Shown piece after piece: positions 17,087 through 26,000 of a stretch of DNA of 64,000 nt. How positions within the stretch are numbered: position 1 is the stretch's first letter; every line of letters begins with the position of its first letter. The translations under genes were made by a program, and so were the position numbers. The notes under the pieces were generated by a model that worked only from the letters and a program-made list of their open reading frames with translations, was not told where the DNA came from and searched no databases. The DNA lies in contig CP030158.1 of the NCBI GenBank assembly GCA_003285105.1, forward strand, positions 4,574,449 through 4,638,448. Direction: 5' to 3'. This DNA is from Roseithermus sacchariphilus. Lineage in GTDB: Bacteria; Bacteroidota; Rhodothermia; Rhodothermales; MEBIC09517.

Positions 17087-17119
17087 GGGGTGCCCACGGG
17101 GTGCCCACGGGGTGCCCGC
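17087..17119. repeat. Three tandem 11-bp repeats near the right end of the element
   Basis: GGGGTGCCCAC occurs at 17087-17097 and 17098-17108, with GGGGTGCCCGC at 17109-17119. They follow the Cro/C1 gene and precede the palindrome copy at 17152. The stretch 17055-17346 carries no gene. Confidence 0.75.
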
Positions 17120-17151
17120 GGAGGACCCGGGGTGTGGCGGGGCGTGCCGAC

Positions 17152-17167
17152 TGTTTGCGCGCAAACA
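17152..17167. promoter_or_regulatory. 16-bp palindrome TGTTTGCGCGCAAACA, copy 2
   Basis: Identical to the palindrome at 15685-15700, including the preceding GAC. It lies in the non-coding right end of the element. Confidence 0.7.
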
Positions 17168-17199
17168 CGGGGGCCCTGGAGGGACCGGCGCAGACGCAA

Positions 17200-17234
17200 A
17201 ACGGCCGCTCCTGGCTGGTGCCGGAGCGGCCGTT
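17200..17234 (-). terminator. Perfect 12-bp hairpin, likely terminator of tRNA-Leu transcription
   Basis: AACGGCCGCTCC (17200-17211) and GGAGCGGCCGTT (17223-17234) form a perfect stem with an 11-nt loop. On the minus strand it is followed by TTTTG, so it would end transcription coming from the tRNA-Leu gene. It belongs to the element, so integration would supply a new tRNA terminator. Confidence 0.6.
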
Positions 17235-17279
17235 GCCGTGCTCGGTAAAGCGGCCCGTTTGGGGAGCAAATCGGGACTT

Positions 17280-17300
17280 TGTTTTACCTATGTTGTACCC
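17280..17300. repeat. Arm-type repeats near attR
   Basis: TGTTTTACC at 17280-17288 and the variant TGTTGTACCC at 17291-17300 match the three repeats near attL. Finding the same motif at both ends supports an integrase arm-site role. Confidence 0.65.
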
Positions 17301-17313
17301 GTGATCCTGTAAG

Positions 17314-17345
17314 CGATTGTCCCATAGGGACTTACGGGCAATCGT
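17314..17345. repeat. Nested inverted repeats adjoining attR
   Basis: CGATTGTCCC (17314-17323) is inverted against GGGCAATCG (17337-17345), one mismatch, and GTCCCATAGGGAC (17319-17331) is a palindrome inside it. They lie immediately before the 18-bp core at 17347 and may be core-flanking integrase sites. Confidence 0.5.
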
Positions 17346-17346
17346 T

Positions 17347-17364
17347 GTGGGGAGAGCGGGACTC
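17347..17364. other. attR: core site within tRNA-Leu 3' end
   Basis: Right copy of the 18-bp direct repeat, inside the tRNA-Leu gene. See attL at 9437-9454. Confidence 0.9.
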
Positions 17365-17433
17365 GAACCCGCACGGTTCTTGCGAACCAGCGGATTTTAA
17401 GTCCGCTGCGTCTACCAATTCCGCCATCCCCCC
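17348..17433 (-). tRNA. tRNA-Leu (anticodon UAA)
   Basis: 86 nt. The acceptor stem GGGGGGA pairs with UCUCCCC (one G-U), the D-arm contains AAUUGGUAGACGC, the anticodon loop is ACUUAAAAU giving UAA, a class II variable arm is present (UGGUUCGCAAGAACC region), and the T-arm is GCGGG-UUCGAGU-CCCGC. The 3' CCA is not encoded. Its 3' end is the 18-bp core at attR, so the gene was kept intact by the element. Confidence 0.97.
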
Positions 17434-17570
17434 GGCAGGCCGTTCAAATTAAGCGTGCCTGTCGCCGGGTGCAAGCGTCCCGGAGCGTCACCACGAGACG
17501 CCGGCGAAACCTTTTCGGCAGGGGGCGTTACGTGCTGTTCCGTCTTCGTCCGGCTCCCCGGTATGCTGCC

Positions 17571-18362
17571 GTGCCCACCTCCCCGCTGACCGTGCTCCGC
17601 CGTCACGCGGCCGCCTTGCGGTCCCGGGCGCACGCGCCCTACTCCCGGCAGGCCGACGCGACGGTGCTGCTGCTGGCCGACGGCACGTGGGTGCCGGGCG
17701 TGCGGGTCGAAAGCGCCGCGTTTCCGCTGACCATCCCGAGCCCGCTCAACGCGCTGACCACGGCCGTGGCCGCCGGCCGCACGGACATCGTCGCCGCCGT
17801 CTTCAGCGCTCCGCTGCCGGCCTGGGAACGCACCTTTCTGTCCACGCTGCCCTTCGCCCCGATGGCGCCCGTGGCCGACGATGCCGTGGCCGCCACGCCG
17901 GCGGAGGACCTCCCGACGGTCGGCTCGCGCCTGGACCCTTTCCTCCCGGACACACCGCCCCCCTCCCCGGCCGATGGCATCCGGCTGGCCCGGCGGGTGG
18001 CCGGGCGGGCGCTGGTGCCGGCCTCGGCGTTTCCCGTGGGCTGCGTGGCCGTCCTGCCGCAGGGCCGCCTGGTGCCGGGCGTCAACGTGGAGCCGCCCGA
18101 CTGGACGCGCATCCTCTGCGCCGAACGCGCGGCGCTGGGGACGGCCGTGACCTACGGCGCCGGCCCCGTCACAGCCCTGTACCTTTCCTGCCCGAAAGAC
18201 CCCACCGGCACCCCGTGCGGCGCGTGCCGGCAGCTCCTGGTGGAACTCGCCCCGGACGCTGTGCTTTGGATGGACCGCGGCACCGCCCCCCCGGACTCCT
18301 CTCCGGTGCCGACCCTGCTCCCCGGCAGCTTCCGGGGGCAGGCCCTCCTCCGTGACCGTTGA
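17571..18362 (+). CDS. Two-domain cytidine deaminase-like protein
   Basis: 263 residues from the GTG at 17571; in-frame starts as far as 17469 exist but give an Arg-rich tail. The C-terminal domain carries the zinc-binding deaminase motifs: CAE in ILCAERAALG (about 183-185) and PCGACRQ (about 214-220). The N-terminal half (YSRQADATVLLLADGTWVPGVRVESAAFPL) has the cytidine-deaminase fold pattern without the zinc ligands. Two-domain enzymes of the E. coli Cdd type usually keep the active site in the first domain, so the order here looks reversed. It likely deaminates cytidine or deoxycytidine. Confidence 0.75.
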   Translation: MPTSPLTVLRRHAAALRSRAHAPYSRQADATVLLLADGTWVPGVRVESAAFPLTIPSPLNALTTAVAAGRTDIVAAVFSAPLPAWERTFLSTLPFAPMAPVADDAVAATPAEDLPTVGSRLDPFLPDTPPPSPADGIRLARRVAGRALVPASAFPVGCVAVLPQGRLVPGVNVEPPDWTRILCAERAALGTAVTYGAGPVTALYLSCPKDPTGTPCGACRQLLVELAPDAVLWMDRGTAPPDSSPVPTLLPGSFRGQALLRDR

Positions 18363-18415
18363 CGCCGGCGGCCGCCACCGCTCCCCGGCCCCGGTGTGCC
18401 TTCAAGATAAAACGT

Positions 18416-19360
18416 ATGCTGCTCGACCTGCTGATCTTCGTCGCCGGACTGGTCATCCTGTACCTCGGCGCCGAGTGGCTCGTGCGCGGAGCCGCCAGCC
18501 TGGCCCTGGAATACGGCATCCGCCCGCTCGTCGTCGGCCTGACCGTCGTGGCGCTGGGCACCTCCATGCCGGAGTTCGTGCTGAACTTCTTCGCCGTGCT
18601 GTCGAACGAGGACAGCCTGGCGCTGGGCAACATCGTCGGCTCGAACATCTGCAACATCGCCCTGATCCTGGGCACGAGCGCCGTGGTGCTGCCGCTGACG
18701 GTCGCCCCCGGCACGCTGAAACGCGAGTACGCCATCATGCTCCTCGTCACCGGCGTGTTCTACCTGGTCGCGCTCGACGGCGTCATCAGCCAGCTCGACG
18801 GGCTGCTGCTGGTGGCGGGCCTGGTCGCCTTCGTGGGCTACCTCATCGTGGACAGCCGCCGCCGCACGGAACCGCCGATCCCACCGGCGGAGGACCTCCC
18901 GCAGGCTCCAGGCTGGAAGAAAGCCCTGATGCTCCTCGGCGGGGTCACGTTCCTGGCCGTCGGCGCGCACCTGATGGTCACCGCCGCCCAGTCGATCGCA
19001 CACCAGATGGGCATCGACCCGGTGGTGGTGGGGCTGACGGTGCTGGCCGTGGGCACGAGCCTGCCGGAGCTGGCGGCCTCCGTCGTCAGCGCCATCAAGA
19101 AAGAAGCAGACCTGTCGGTCGGAAACGTGCTGGGCAGCAACATGCTCAACGTGCTGTTCGTCGTCGGCCTCCTGGCGCTTTTCAAGCCGATGACCGTCGA
19201 GCCCGCTGCCATCCAGATCCACTTTCCGGTGATGATCGCCTTCAGCGTGCTCCTGTTTCCGCTGGCGTGGACGGGCTACCGCATCTCGCGGCTGGAGGGC
19301 GGGATGCTGCTGACGGGCTTCGTGGGCTACATCGCGTATCTCGTGATGCCCTACGTGTGA
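18416..19360 (+). CDS. Sodium/calcium exchanger family membrane protein (YrbG-like)
   Basis: 314 residues, ten predicted membrane helices in two homologous halves. Each half carries the CaCA alpha-repeat signature: VVALGTSMPEF...GNIVGSNICNIALILG and VLAVGTSLPELAAS...GNVLGSNMLNVLFVVG, whose acidic residues bind the cations. The halves are joined by a short hydrophilic loop (SRRRTEPPIPPAEDLPQ). Size and duplicated motif are typical of the bacterial K+-independent Ca2+/Na+:H+ antiporters. The ion is inferred from family. Confidence 0.93.
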   Translation: MLLDLLIFVAGLVILYLGAEWLVRGAASLALEYGIRPLVVGLTVVALGTSMPEFVLNFFAVLSNEDSLALGNIVGSNICNIALILGTSAVVLPLTVAPGTLKREYAIMLLVTGVFYLVALDGVISQLDGLLLVAGLVAFVGYLIVDSRRRTEPPIPPAEDLPQAPGWKKALMLLGGVTFLAVGAHLMVTAAQSIAHQMGIDPVVVGLTVLAVGTSLPELAASVVSAIKKEADLSVGNVLGSNMLNVLFVVGLLALFKPMTVEPAAIQIHFPVMIAFSVLLFPLAWTGYRISRLEGGMLLTGFVGYIAYLVMPYV

Positions 19361-19497
19361 GGCCCGATCCGCCGGATCGCCGCTGGCTTCTCGCCTCAGG
19401 CTTCGCGCCCCGGGCCCGGCCGGGCGGCCCCGGCTGGAACAAAATGGGGCGCCGGCGCTAGCGCCATGGTGAACCCTTTCTCACACGCCTCGCCTGC

Positions 19498-21663
19498 ATG
19501 GCCCTCTCCTTCGGCCTCCACCCGCTGCTGCTGTTGCTCTGCGCGCTGGGCGCGGCAGGGCTGACGTACTGGATGTACCGGAGCCCGGTGCCGCCGCTGC
19601 CACCGCTCCGCCGGGGGCTGCTGATGGGGCTGCGCTTCGGGGCGCTCTTCCTCATCCTCTTCCTCCTGGCCGAACCCGTCCTGCGCCGGCTCCATCGCGA
19701 CGTCCGCCCGCCGGTGCTCGCCGTCCTGCTCGACGACAGCCAGAGCCTGAGCCTGACCGCCGCGGACGCCGACACCGCCGGGCCCTCCTTCGGGACGGCC
19801 GTGCAGGAGGTCGTCCGCCGGCTCCGGCAAGAAGGCCTCACCGGGGACGTCCGCTACTTCGCCTTCAGCAACGACGTCACCCCCCTGCCTGGCCCCGAAG
19901 CCATCGACTCGCTGCACTTCACCGGCGCCCGCACGAACATTGCCCGGGCGCTCGACCGGGTGCGGGAAGACCTGCAGACGGACAACCTGCGCGGTGTGCT
20001 GCTCATCTCCGACGGCCAGGTCAACACCGGGCGCAACCCGCTCTACCTCGCCGAACGCTACCCCGTGCCCATCCACACCGTCACCGTGGGGGACACCACC
20101 AGCCGCCGCGACCTGCAGATCCGCCGTATCGTCACGAACGACATCGCCTACGTGGACACCGAGTTGCCGGTACAGGTGGGACTGCGCTCGATCGACTACG
20201 GGGGCGAGCTGGTCACGGTGACGCTGTTGCAGCAAGGGCAGGTGCTGGCGTCGACGCAGACGCGGCTCCCCACGGGCACGGCCGAGGTGCAGACCGAACT
20301 GGCCTTCACGCCACAGGAGGAAGGGTTGCAGCAGTGGACGGTGGCCGTCACCCGGCTCGACGGCGAAGCCACCTACCGCAACAACAGCGAAACCTTCACG
20401 GTCCGCGTCCTCGAGAGCAAGCGCCGCATCCTGCTGCTCGCCGCCGCTCCGGGGCCGGACGTGGCGGCACTCCGCCGGCTGCTGAGCGCCGACCCGCACG
20501 CCGAGGTGAGCGCCTTCATCCAGAAAGACCGCGCGACGTTCTACGAGGGGCCGTTTCCGGAGGATGTGCAGGACTACGACGTGATCGTGCTGGCCGGATA
20601 CCCCGGTCGCACGGCCTCGGCCGCGGTGCTGGACCGACTGCGCCAGGCGCTGGACGAGGGCACCCCGGCCCTGTTCCTGCTGACGCGGCAAACCAACCCC
20701 CGCGCCGTGCAGGACTACCTGGCCGACGTGCTGCCCGTGGCGCCCGAAGCCGTGCGCTTCAGCTACCTGGAGGCGAGTTTCGTCCCGACCCCGGCCGCGA
20801 CCCACCACCCGGTCTTCTCCATCCCCGACGTGCCGCCCTCGGCCGTGGCGCAGCTGCCGCCCCTGCTCTACAACGAAAGCCGATGGCGGCCCACCCCGGA
20901 CGCCCGCGTCCTGGCCACGGTCCGCGTGCGCGGCATCGACCTGGATGACCCGATCCTCGTCCTCCGCCGCCGGGGCACCCAGCGGTCGGCCGCCTTCCTC
21001 GGCGCCGGCACCTGGCGCTGGACCAACCTCCCCGACGACCTCCGCGAGGCCGAGACCTACTGGCCCACGCTGCTCTCCAACCTCCTGCAATGGGTCACGA
21101 CGCCGGAGGACGACCGCCCCGTCCGCGTCCGCCCCATCACCGACCTGTTCGCCGGCGGGGAGTCGGTCGAGTTCACCGGGCAGGTCTATGACGAGAGCCT
21201 CAACCCGATCCCGGATGCCTCGGTCGCCGTGCAGGTGACGGCGCCGGACGGCACGCAGTACCCGTACCAGATGGAATCGCTCGGCAACGGCCGCTACGTG
21301 CTGGACACGGGCGTGCTGCCCGAGGGCACCTACCGCTATACCGCCACGGCCCGGCGCGACGGGGCAGAGATCGGCTCGGACCGCGGGACGTTCGCCGTCG
21401 GGGCGCTGTCGCTGGAGTTCCGGGAGACCCGTGCCGACGCCGCGCTCATGCGGCAGATCGCAGCCCGCTCGGGAGGGCTCGCCTTTTCCCCGGAAGCGGC
21501 CAGGGCCATCCCGACCCGCCTGGCCGCCTCGGGATCGTTCGAACCGCTCGTCATCGAAGAACCCATCGAAACGGAACTGTGGCGCCGCTACGTCTTCCTC
21601 GCCCTGATCCTGCTGCTGCTCACGATGGAATGGTTTGTGCGTAAGCGCAGCGGGATGGTCTGA
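19498..21663 (+). CDS. Membrane-anchored VWA-domain protein
   Basis: 721 residues. Two N-terminal helices (LLLLLCALGAAGLTYW and the GLRFGALFLILFLLAEPVL region) precede a VWA-like domain with a DxSxS MIDAS-type motif (LLDDSQSLSL) and LLISDGQVNTG. A large extracytoplasmic region follows, and a C-terminal helix (RYVFLALILLLLTMEWFV) sits just before the basic tail RKRSG. The layout matches the Bacteroidota/Planctomycetes family of aerotolerance-like membrane proteins with VWA and glutamine-amidotransferase-like parts. Function is unknown. Confidence 0.75.
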   Translation: MALSFGLHPLLLLLCALGAAGLTYWMYRSPVPPLPPLRRGLLMGLRFGALFLILFLLAEPVLRRLHRDVRPPVLAVLLDDSQSLSLTAADADTAGPSFGTAVQEVVRRLRQEGLTGDVRYFAFSNDVTPLPGPEAIDSLHFTGARTNIARALDRVREDLQTDNLRGVLLISDGQVNTGRNPLYLAERYPVPIHTVTVGDTTSRRDLQIRRIVTNDIAYVDTELPVQVGLRSIDYGGELVTVTLLQQGQVLASTQTRLPTGTAEVQTELAFTPQEEGLQQWTVAVTRLDGEATYRNNSETFTVRVLESKRRILLLAAAPGPDVAALRRLLSADPHAEVSAFIQKDRATFYEGPFPEDVQDYDVIVLAGYPGRTASAAVLDRLRQALDEGTPALFLLTRQTNPRAVQDYLADVLPVAPEAVRFSYLEASFVPTPAATHHPVFSIPDVPPSAVAQLPPLLYNESRWRPTPDARVLATVRVRGIDLDDPILVLRRRGTQRSAAFLGAGTWRWTNLPDDLREAETYWPTLLSNLLQWVTTPEDDRPVRVRPITDLFAGGESVEFTGQVYDESLNPIPDASVAVQVTAPDGTQYPYQMESLGNGRYVLDTGVLPEGTYRYTATARRDGAEIGSDRGTFAVGALSLEFRETRADAALMRQIAARSGGLAFSPEAARAIPTRLAASGSFEPLVIEEPIETELWRRYVFLALILLLLTMEWFVRKRSGMV

Positions 21664-21761
21664 GCCCGGCCGCGATGGTCCCGGACCCGGCCGTGCCGTA
21701 CCTTGCCGCTCGATCCTGTTCCGCCGCCCCCGGCGGCCCCTTCCCAGCCGGAGTCTTGCCC

Positions 21762-22994
21762 ATGGCTTCCTCCCACCTCGTCGCCTCCACCTCGCTCGAC
21801 CTGCCCACCCCGGACGTCCGGATCCCTCAGAACCTCTCGACGCTGCTGACCGGCATCCGGCGACACCTGCACATGAACCCGGAGATCGGGTTCCAGGAAT
21901 ACGAGACCTCCCGCTTCATCCGGGAGATCCTGGAGATGCACGGCCTGCGCGTCCACGGCCCGCTGGCCGGAACCGGGCTCTACGTCGACATCGAAGGCGC
22001 CCATCCGGGCCGGCACATCGGCTACCGGGCCGACATCGACGCGCTGCCGACGCCCGACGCCAAGACGGTCCCCTACGCCTCCCGCCGGGAGGGCGTCGCC
22101 CACCTCTGCGGGCACGACGCCCACACCGCCGTCGCCATCGGCGTGGCCCTGCTGCTCGACGCGCAGCGGGACGCGCTGCACGGCACCGTGCGCGTGTTCT
22201 TCCAGCCCAACGAGGAAGGCATCCCCAGCGGCGCCCCCGCCATGATCGAAGCCGGCGTGCTCGACGGACTCGACGCCGTCTATGCCATCCACGTCGACTC
22301 GTCGCTGGAGAGCGGCCGGTTTGGCCTGCTGGCCGGGCCGATCACGTCGGCCGCCAGCCAGTTCACCACCACCGTGCGCGGCCCGGGCTCGGGCCACTCG
22401 GCCCGCCCGCATGAGACGACCGACACCGTCTGGGTCGCCACGCAGATCGCCACGGCCTTCTACCAGCTCGCCGGGCGCATCTCGGACGCCCGCGACAACA
22501 CGGTCATCACGATCTGCCGCTTCCGGGGCGGCGAGGCCTTCAACGTCATCCCGGCCGAGGTCGAGTTCGGGGGCACGCTGCGCTGCACGCGCAACGAGGA
22601 CCGCCCGTTCTTCTTCCGGCGGATGCAGGAGATCGCCCGGCAGACGGCGGCCCTCTACGGGGGCACCGCCGAGGTCGTCTTCAGCGAAGGCGCGCCGGCT
22701 GTCGTGAACGACCCGCTGCTGGTGCAACGCGCCGCCAGGGTCATCCAGGACACGCTCGGCCCCGAGGCCGTCTACTGGATCCCCCGGCCCAGCATGGGCA
22801 CGGAGGACTTCGCGCATTACCTCACGCACGTGCCCGGCCTGCTCATCCGCGTCGGCACGGCCGCCGGGCCGGAGACGAGCTACCCGCTGCACGACAGCCT
22901 GTTCGACCTCGACGAGGCTGCCCTCGCGCCGGCGGCACAGGTGCTCTCGCGCATCCTGATGAACCACCTGGCACAGGCCGCCGACGCCCCCTGA
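21762..22994 (+). CDS. M20-family amidohydrolase (IAA-amino-acid hydrolase-like)
   Basis: 410 residues from the ATG at 21762, with GGAG eight bases upstream; a more 5' start would add a Pro/Ala tail. Motifs: RRHLHMNPEIGFQEYET, the metal site CGHDAHTA, FQPNEEG with the catalytic Glu, a dimerisation domain containing GPGSGHSARPHET, and the terminal MGTEDFAHYL plus LHDSLFDLDE. This is the amidohydrolase (hippurate/N-acyl-amino-acid deacylase) branch of peptidase family M20. Substrate is not predictable. Confidence 0.9.
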   Translation: MASSHLVASTSLDLPTPDVRIPQNLSTLLTGIRRHLHMNPEIGFQEYETSRFIREILEMHGLRVHGPLAGTGLYVDIEGAHPGRHIGYRADIDALPTPDAKTVPYASRREGVAHLCGHDAHTAVAIGVALLLDAQRDALHGTVRVFFQPNEEGIPSGAPAMIEAGVLDGLDAVYAIHVDSSLESGRFGLLAGPITSAASQFTTTVRGPGSGHSARPHETTDTVWVATQIATAFYQLAGRISDARDNTVITICRFRGGEAFNVIPAEVEFGGTLRCTRNEDRPFFFRRMQEIARQTAALYGGTAEVVFSEGAPAVVNDPLLVQRAARVIQDTLGPEAVYWIPRPSMGTEDFAHYLTHVPGLLIRVGTAAGPETSYPLHDSLFDLDEAALAPAAQVLSRILMNHLAQAADAP

Positions 22995-23083
22995 CGCATC
23001 ACGCCGCACGCGGCTCCGCTTCGGCCATCGCCGGCGTCCCGATGAATCCGGAACGCGTAGACCACCGCTTCGACCTTCGACCC

Positions 23084-26000
23084 ATGCCGCGCCCCGTCTC
23101 AGCCCCCGGCGACCCGCGGCTCCGGCCCCTCCGGCTCCTGCTCCTGCTGGCGGCCCTCTGGCCGGCCGCGGCCGCGGCTCAGACGGTCGTGACCGACACG
23201 TTCGACGACGGGGACTTCACGCAGGACCCGGCCTGGACGGGCACGGCGGACGGCTGGACCGTCGAGCCGCTCGGCGGCAGCCCGGCGCTCCGCGCGAACG
23301 GGCCGGACCGGGCCGACACGCTCGCGCTGGCCACGGCCTCGACGGTCACGTACGGGACCTGGCAGGTGACTCTCCGCTACGAAGACGGCGCCCTCAGCAA
23401 CTTCAACCTGATCCGCATCTACCTGCTGGCCGACGCCGCCGACCTCACCGGCCCTGTCAACGGCTACTTCGTGCAACTGGGCACCAACAGCCGCGACGTG
23501 CGCCTCTACCGCAGCGACGCTGCCCGCGCCGACCCCCGCGTGCTGCTGGCCCGGACCGACGCCGACCTGCTGCCCGACGAAGCCCGCACGCTCCGGCTGA
23601 CGATCACCCGCACCGAGCCGGGCACGTGGTCCATCTCCCTGGACGACCTGGAGGTGCTGACCCACGAGGAACCGACGCCGGCCGTCACCGCCGGCCGTGC
23701 CTTCGGGTTCTGGATCAAGCATTCCGCCACCCGCGGCCGGAGCTACTGGTTCGACGACGTGCAGATCGAGGGCCGCAGCGGCCCGGCGGATACGACCCCG
23801 CCGGTGCTGCTCGGCGCGGAAGCCCTCGGCGCCGAGGAGGTTCGGGTGCGCTTCGATGAACCCGTGGACGGCTGTGACCCGGCCCACTACGACATCGCCC
23901 CCGGCATCGGCCGGCCCGCCGCGGTGCCCTGCATTCCCGAGCCGGACATCGGGCAGTCGATCTTCACCCTCATCCTGGCTTCGCCCCTCACGACCGGCAC
24001 CTACACGCTGACGGTCCGCGACGTCGCGGACCGGGCCGGCAATGTGCTGGCCGAGGCGCAGACGACGTTCAGCTACGTGGATGAGGCGGTGGGCACGCCC
24101 GCACCGGGAGACATCGTGGTCAACGAGATCTTCTACGACCCGCCCGACAGCGACCTGGAGTTCATCGAACTCTACAACCGTGCGGACGCCGCGTTCGACC
24201 TGAGCCGGCTCACGTTCTCGGACGACCGCGGGCAGGCCGTGCCGGTGGTGGAGACGGTGACGGCCCTGCCGCCGGATGGCTACGCGGTGCTGGTCCGCAA
24301 CGCCGACGCCTTCGCCGAGGCCTTTCCCGGCGTCGCCTACCTGGCTCCGCCGGCGTGGCCGGTGCTGAACGACGGGGGCGACGCGGTGGTGCTCCGTGCG
24401 GAAGCCACCGTCGTCGACTCGGTCGCCTACCGGCCGGGCTGGGGCGGCGAGGGCGTCAGCCTCGAACGCCGGGACCCCGGCGGCCCTTCCAACGCCGCCG
24501 CCAACTGGGGCTCGTCCACCGACCCGGCCGGCGCCACGCCGGGTCGCCGCAATACGCTCTTCGCCATCGACACCACCCCGCCGGCGCTGCTGGGCGTCAC
24601 CCCGAATGCGACGGCCGACACGCTCCGCGTCCGCTTCTCCGAACCCCTCGACCCGGCGAGCGTCACGCCGGACGACTTCCGCATCCTGGACGGGGCCACC
24701 TCCGTCACGCCGGCCGCCGTGGCGACGCAGGACACCCTGGTGCTCCTGACCGTCGCCCCGCCCCTGCCCACCGGCTCCTACACCCTCGACGTCACGGACG
24801 TGGCCGACCTGCGGGGCAACGTCCTGACCCGGGCCAGCCGGCCGTTCGACGTCTTCCGCCCCGACCCGCCGAAGCCAGGAGAGATCGTGGTCAACGAGAT
24901 CTTCTACGCCCCGCCCGACGCCGACCTGGAGTTCGTCGAACTCTACAACCGCTCCGAGAAGACCTTCGACCTGCGCGGCTTCCGCCTGGCCGATGCTCGC
25001 CTCGAACCGGTTCCGATCACCGGGGCGGTGACGCGGGTGAACCCCGGCGACTACGTCGTGCTGGTCCGCAACGCGGCGGTCTTCGCCGAGGCGTTTCCCG
25101 GCGTCGCAGCCCACAGCGTTGCGCCATGGCCGGCGCTGAACGACGGGGGCGACGCCGTGGTGTTGTACTACGGCGAGACGACCATCGACGCCGTGGCTTA
25201 CGCGGCCGACTGGGGGCGGCCCGGCGTCTCGCTGGAACGGCGCGACCCGGACGGCCCCTCCGACGCGTCGGTCAACTTCGGCCCTTCGACGGCCGAAGGC
25301 GGTGCCACGCCGGGCGTCCGCAACAGCCTCTTCGGCCGCGACCTGAGCCCGCCGCAACCGCGCTACGCCGAACAGACCGCGCCGGCGCATCTCCGCGTGG
25401 CGTTCGACGAGCCGCTGGACCCGGCCACGCTGGTGCCCGGAGCCTTCTCCCTGGACGGCCGCCCGCCCGCCGCGGTGCTCCTGCCCGCTCCCGCCGAGGT
25501 CGACCTGCGCTTCGACGCACCGATCGGCGAGACGCGGCTGACCATCGCCGGCGTCCGCGACCTCTTCGGCAACACGCTGGCCGAAACCACGCTGGACGTC
25601 GCGCGCCTGCCCGAACCAGGCACCGTGCGGATCAACGAGATCCTGTTCGACCCGCTGGCCGATGCCTACGACGGCCGCCCAGATCAGCCGGAGTACGTGG
25701 AGGTCCTCAACACGGCGCCCTACCCCGTCAGCCTCCGCCACGTCTTCCGCACACGCCGCGCGGATGAGTCCGGCGATGCGGATACCCTGCGCTGGGCCGA
25801 CGGCTTCGCACAGGTGGCTCCCGGGGGCTATGCCGTCTTCTTCGCGCAGCCCACCCCCACGGCCGACCCCGCCGTGGCCTCCACGCTGGCCGATGCGTTT
25901 GCCGGCATCGACTTCCGGCGCCCGGAGGTCACGCTGGTGCCGGTGGGCCGCTCGTCGCTGAACCTGCGCAACGACGCCGACCTGATCCGCCTGCACCGCG

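Larger units (their letters stand above)
9437..17364. mobile_element. Integrated satellite-like genomic island in tRNA-Leu(UAA)
   Basis: An 18-bp direct repeat, GTGGGGAGAGCGGGACTC, occurs at 9437-9454 and at 17347-17364. At the right copy it is the 3' end of an intact tRNA-Leu gene. Between the copies lie an integrase beside the left end, an unknown gene, an AlpA/Xis-like regulator, a primase-helicase, a PDDEXK-like nuclease, an HGG-motif protein and a Cro/C1 regulator, all on the plus strand. I see no capsid, portal, terminase, tail, relaxase or type IV secretion gene. Length is about 7.9 kb. Such a gene set in a tRNA gene resembles phage-inducible chromosomal islands or small replicative integrative elements. 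Confidence 0.9.

Noticed and set aside
9437-17364. Complete prophage
   Set aside because: No capsid, portal, terminase, tail or lysis gene is recognisable in 7.9 kb.
9437-17364. CRISPR array or restriction-modification locus within the island
   Set aside because: The repeats are palindromic or short tandem units without unique spacers of equal size, and no methyltransferase or Cas motif is seen.
17571-18362. Possibility that the cytidine deaminase-like gene is cargo of the island
   Set aside because: It lies outside attR, on the far side of the intact tRNA-Leu gene.
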